A stretch of DNA of 7,202 bases, from positions 1 through 7,202 of the forward strand of contig JAFDFH010000117.1 in NCBI GenBank assembly GCA_019309945.1. Reading direction: 5' to 3'. A model generated the notes under the pieces. That model saw only the letters and a program-made list of their open reading frames with translations, did no database searches and was not told where the DNA came from. The translations under genes and the position numbers were made by a program. Position 1 is the first letter of the stretch; each line of letters opens with the position of its first letter. The stretch comes from Deltaproteobacteria bacterium (lineage in GTDB: Bacteria > Desulfobacterota > Desulfobacteria > Desulfobacterales > JAFDFH01). Shown piece after piece: positions 6,110-7,202 of the stretch.

Positions 6110-7054
6110 TTAAGTTGAACTGGCCGGGGCTTCATCCGAAATGGGAGGTAAAAGAATATTAAATTGAAGATCTTCAGGCTCTTCATAGGCCTCCACGCGG
6201 TCTAATTCCAGCTCGGTAATGACAATCCATCCCCAGGGTTCGAATAATTTGACAAGGGCTTCCATTGGCTTCGATTGATGAGGGTTATCTGTCCGTCCGG
6301 GGTCTTTGACAAAACCCTGGCCGTTTTCACGGCCCATCCGGATGAATTCAACGAAAGTGGACTTGCCGTTGGGGTCCCTGGCGGACATGTAGTTCTGCCC
6401 CTCTTTACCGGGAAACAGGGGGTCCAAAATCATATCGCCCTCAAGATCGATGATACGGAAATAATTTTTATTTTCGGGTCCCCAACGAACATACCTGATA
6501 AATTCTATCGCTATTTGCTCCTTTTCTTCCCGCCAGATATCCTGCCGTTCCTCAACTGAATTAAGGAAAATAAAAAGCAAATCAATGGCCCTTTGCAGGG
6601 TTTTTTGGTATCCGGCCAGGGGGTCCGGCAGTGGTTCGAACGTTGGTTTGGCCGTTGGCGCAGGCGCCTTTGCTTTTTCTTGCGGGACAAGGTTGACTTC
6701 CTTTATGTCGAGGTATTCCCCATAAATCCAACCCTGAGTATCTGTGAAAAATATTTTGATCCAGTCACCCTCTTTTCCGATAACCTTCACCGCAACCCCT
6801 TCTCTAATGATCCTCCCTATAATCTTAGCATTCAAATCCGGGCCTTGGCGGATATTGACCCGGTCGGCGTTCAAAATCCCGATCTGGGTGGTGCGGTTCC
6901 CCGGGCGATGGAGGGTGTCTAAGGGGTCGCTGGGGATGCGTTCCCGCTGGGAAAGCGCTTCTATTGGTATTCCAATGGTCACGCCGAGCGTCACCACACA
7001 GATACTGATGATGAGCCGCCCGAGCCTTCTTCCATTTGCCATGCGTTTGATCAT
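6110..7054 (-). CDS. Secreted SH3-Cache protein, putative periplasmic sensor paralogous to the OPX N-terminus
   Basis: A 314-residue exported protein. The signal peptide core is at about 12-30 with cleavage near ALS-Q (34-36). A bacterial SH3 domain at about 58-117 (DRVNIRQGPDLNAKII, GKEGDWIKIFFTDTQGWIYG) is followed by a Pro/Ala linker to about 147. Residues about 150-288 read as a single Cache (sCache_2-like) domain: an amphipathic helix, IRYVRWGPENKNYFRIIDLEG, MILDPLFPGKEGQN, RDPNGKSTFVEFIRMG, GQGFV and LVKLFEPWGWIVITELELD. Cache domains usually bind small ligands in chemoreceptors and histidine kinases, but here there is no second membrane helix or cytoplasmic output, so the protein should be free in the periplasm. 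It may signal by binding a partner, perhaps the exporter (inference). The usual His-Pro of the family is Asp-Pro (211-212). The start at 7054 is preferred over ATG 7114: GAGGGG lies four bases before it and the paralogous OPX protein starts at the matching Met. It is the first gene of the cluster, 173 bases before the barrel. Confidence 0.85.
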   Translation of the reverse strand: MIKRMANGRRLGRLIISICVVTLGVTIGIPIEALSQRERIPSDPLDTLHRPGNRTTQIGILNADRVNIRQGPDLNAKIIGRIIREGVAVKVIGKEGDWIKIFFTDTQGWIYGEYLDIKEVNLVPQEKAKAPAPTAKPTFEPLPDPLAGYQKTLQRAIDLLFIFLNSVEERQDIWREEKEQIAIEFIRYVRWGPENKNYFRIIDLEGDMILDPLFPGKEGQNYMSARDPNGKSTFVEFIRMGRENGQGFVKDPGRTDNPHQSKPMEALVKLFEPWGWIVITELELDRVEAYEEPEDLQFNILLPPISDEAPASST

Positions 7055-7068
7055 GTCGCCCCTCATAT
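6587..7068 (-). repeat. Duplicated signal peptide-SH3-linker module, copy B (in the SH3-Cache gene)
   Basis: This is the partner of 4008-4558. Similarity runs from the ribosome-binding leader through the signal peptide, SH3 domain and linker to GYQKTLQRA (residues 148-156), then ends abruptly where the Cache domain starts. The linker is about 20 residues shorter than in copy A. The sharp end at a domain boundary suggests duplication followed by domain replacement. Confidence 0.85.
7059..7064 (-). promoter_or_regulatory. Shine-Dalgarno (GAGGGG) fixing the start of the SH3-Cache gene
   Basis: GAGGGG lies four bases before the ATG at 7054. Alternative ATGs at 7066 and 7114 lie at or upstream of this site and would add residues before the twin-Met N-terminus shared with the OPX paralogue (MIKRM against MIKNM). 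Confidence 0.6.
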
Positions 7069-7148
7069 TCTGAAAGCTAAGACAGGTAACTTTACGAGAC
7101 CCTAACCCGGACAAGCCGGAGCCAAAGTTGAATGTTTAGATTCAGATT

Positions 7149-7202
7149 GTAACTTCTCAATATGTTCCGGTAGGCCCGCTACGCCATCCGCTAATTTTTT
7201 TC
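7149..7202. repeat. Inverted-repeat (MITE-like) element, right copy, cut by the window end
   Basis: This copy begins with gtaacttctcaa (7149-7160), the exact reverse complement of the outer end of the left copy (240-251). It continues to 7177-7202, which matches bases 1-26 with one mismatch. The rest lies outside the window. The distance from tip to the end of the T tract is 54 bases here and 67 in the outer arm of the left copy, with unrelated bases in between, so the arms share their ends and core but differ in the middle. It lies about 95 bases upstream of the first gene and may carry promoter or terminator signals for it; none is clear. Confidence 0.6.

Noticed and set aside
5989..6186. 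A 65-residue minus-strand frame overlapping the end of the SH3-Cache gene, with a protein-like stretch (KERHRDWIAKNLNDLIWK)
   Set aside because: Most of its first half overlaps the Cache gene's own frame, no ribosome site is visible and it ends in the homopolymer. It could be a remnant of a frameshifted C-terminus, but I cannot support it as a gene.
6047..6388. Twelve-base direct repeat cctggcggacat at 6047-6058 and 6377-6388
   Set aside because: Similarity does not extend on either side, so it is most likely chance.
7110..7125. Sigma-54-like promoter before the first gene (TTGGCTCCGGCTTGTC on the minus strand)
   Set aside because: The spacing between the GG and the TTG boxes is one base short of the strict consensus and the -12 GC is missing.
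1..7202. CRISPR arrays, tRNA or rRNA genes, transposase genes
   Set aside because: No regular spaced repeats, no cloverleaf or conserved rRNA segments, and no transposase motifs were seen on either strand.

Overview
The window carries one gene cluster for the secretion of an extracellular or capsular polysaccharide. All five convincing genes lie on the minus strand, so transcription runs from the high to the low coordinates. The organism is Gram-negative: there is an outer-membrane beta-barrel, a periplasmic OPX/Wza-family export protein and an inner-membrane chain-length regulator. A PATAN/DUF4388 domain, a periplasmic Cache domain and the moderate GC content by eye make a Desulfobacterota-like (deltaproteobacterial) host the best guess. 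No rRNA or other marker is present to prove this.

In transcription order the layout is as follows. (1) 7202-7149: start of a repeat element that runs off the window. (2) 7054-6110: a secreted protein with a bacterial SH3 domain and a Cache sensor domain. (3) 5936-4629: an outer-membrane beta-barrel, preceded by a strong Shine-Dalgarno sequence and a GC-rich hairpin. (4) 4544-3198: an SH3-OPX (Wza-like) export protein. (5) 3151-1619: a Wzz/PCP-2 chain-length regulator. (6) 1525-299: a BY-type tyrosine kinase with a foreign domain inserted in its catalytic fold. (7) 251-1: a second copy of the repeat element, cut by the window edge. No glycosyltransferase, flippase, polymerase or phosphatase gene is present, so the sugar-building part must be elsewhere.

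The genes form a path across the envelope. The kinase (cytoplasm) and the Wzz protein (inner membrane) control polymer length and assembly. The OPX protein spans the periplasm, and the beta-barrel probably supplies the outer-membrane pore, because the OPX protein ends at its last SLBB domain and has neither a lipobox cysteine nor the C-terminal membrane helix of Wza. The SH3-Cache protein shares its signal peptide, SH3 domain and linker with the OPX protein, about 84% identical in DNA over the best 93 bases. It looks like a duplicated OPX front end joined to a ligand sensor.

The most unusual features are the kinase with a PATAN/DUF4388 domain between Walker A' and Walker B, the soluble SH3-Cache protein built from the OPX N-terminus, and the pair of inverted-repeat elements that bracket the cluster.
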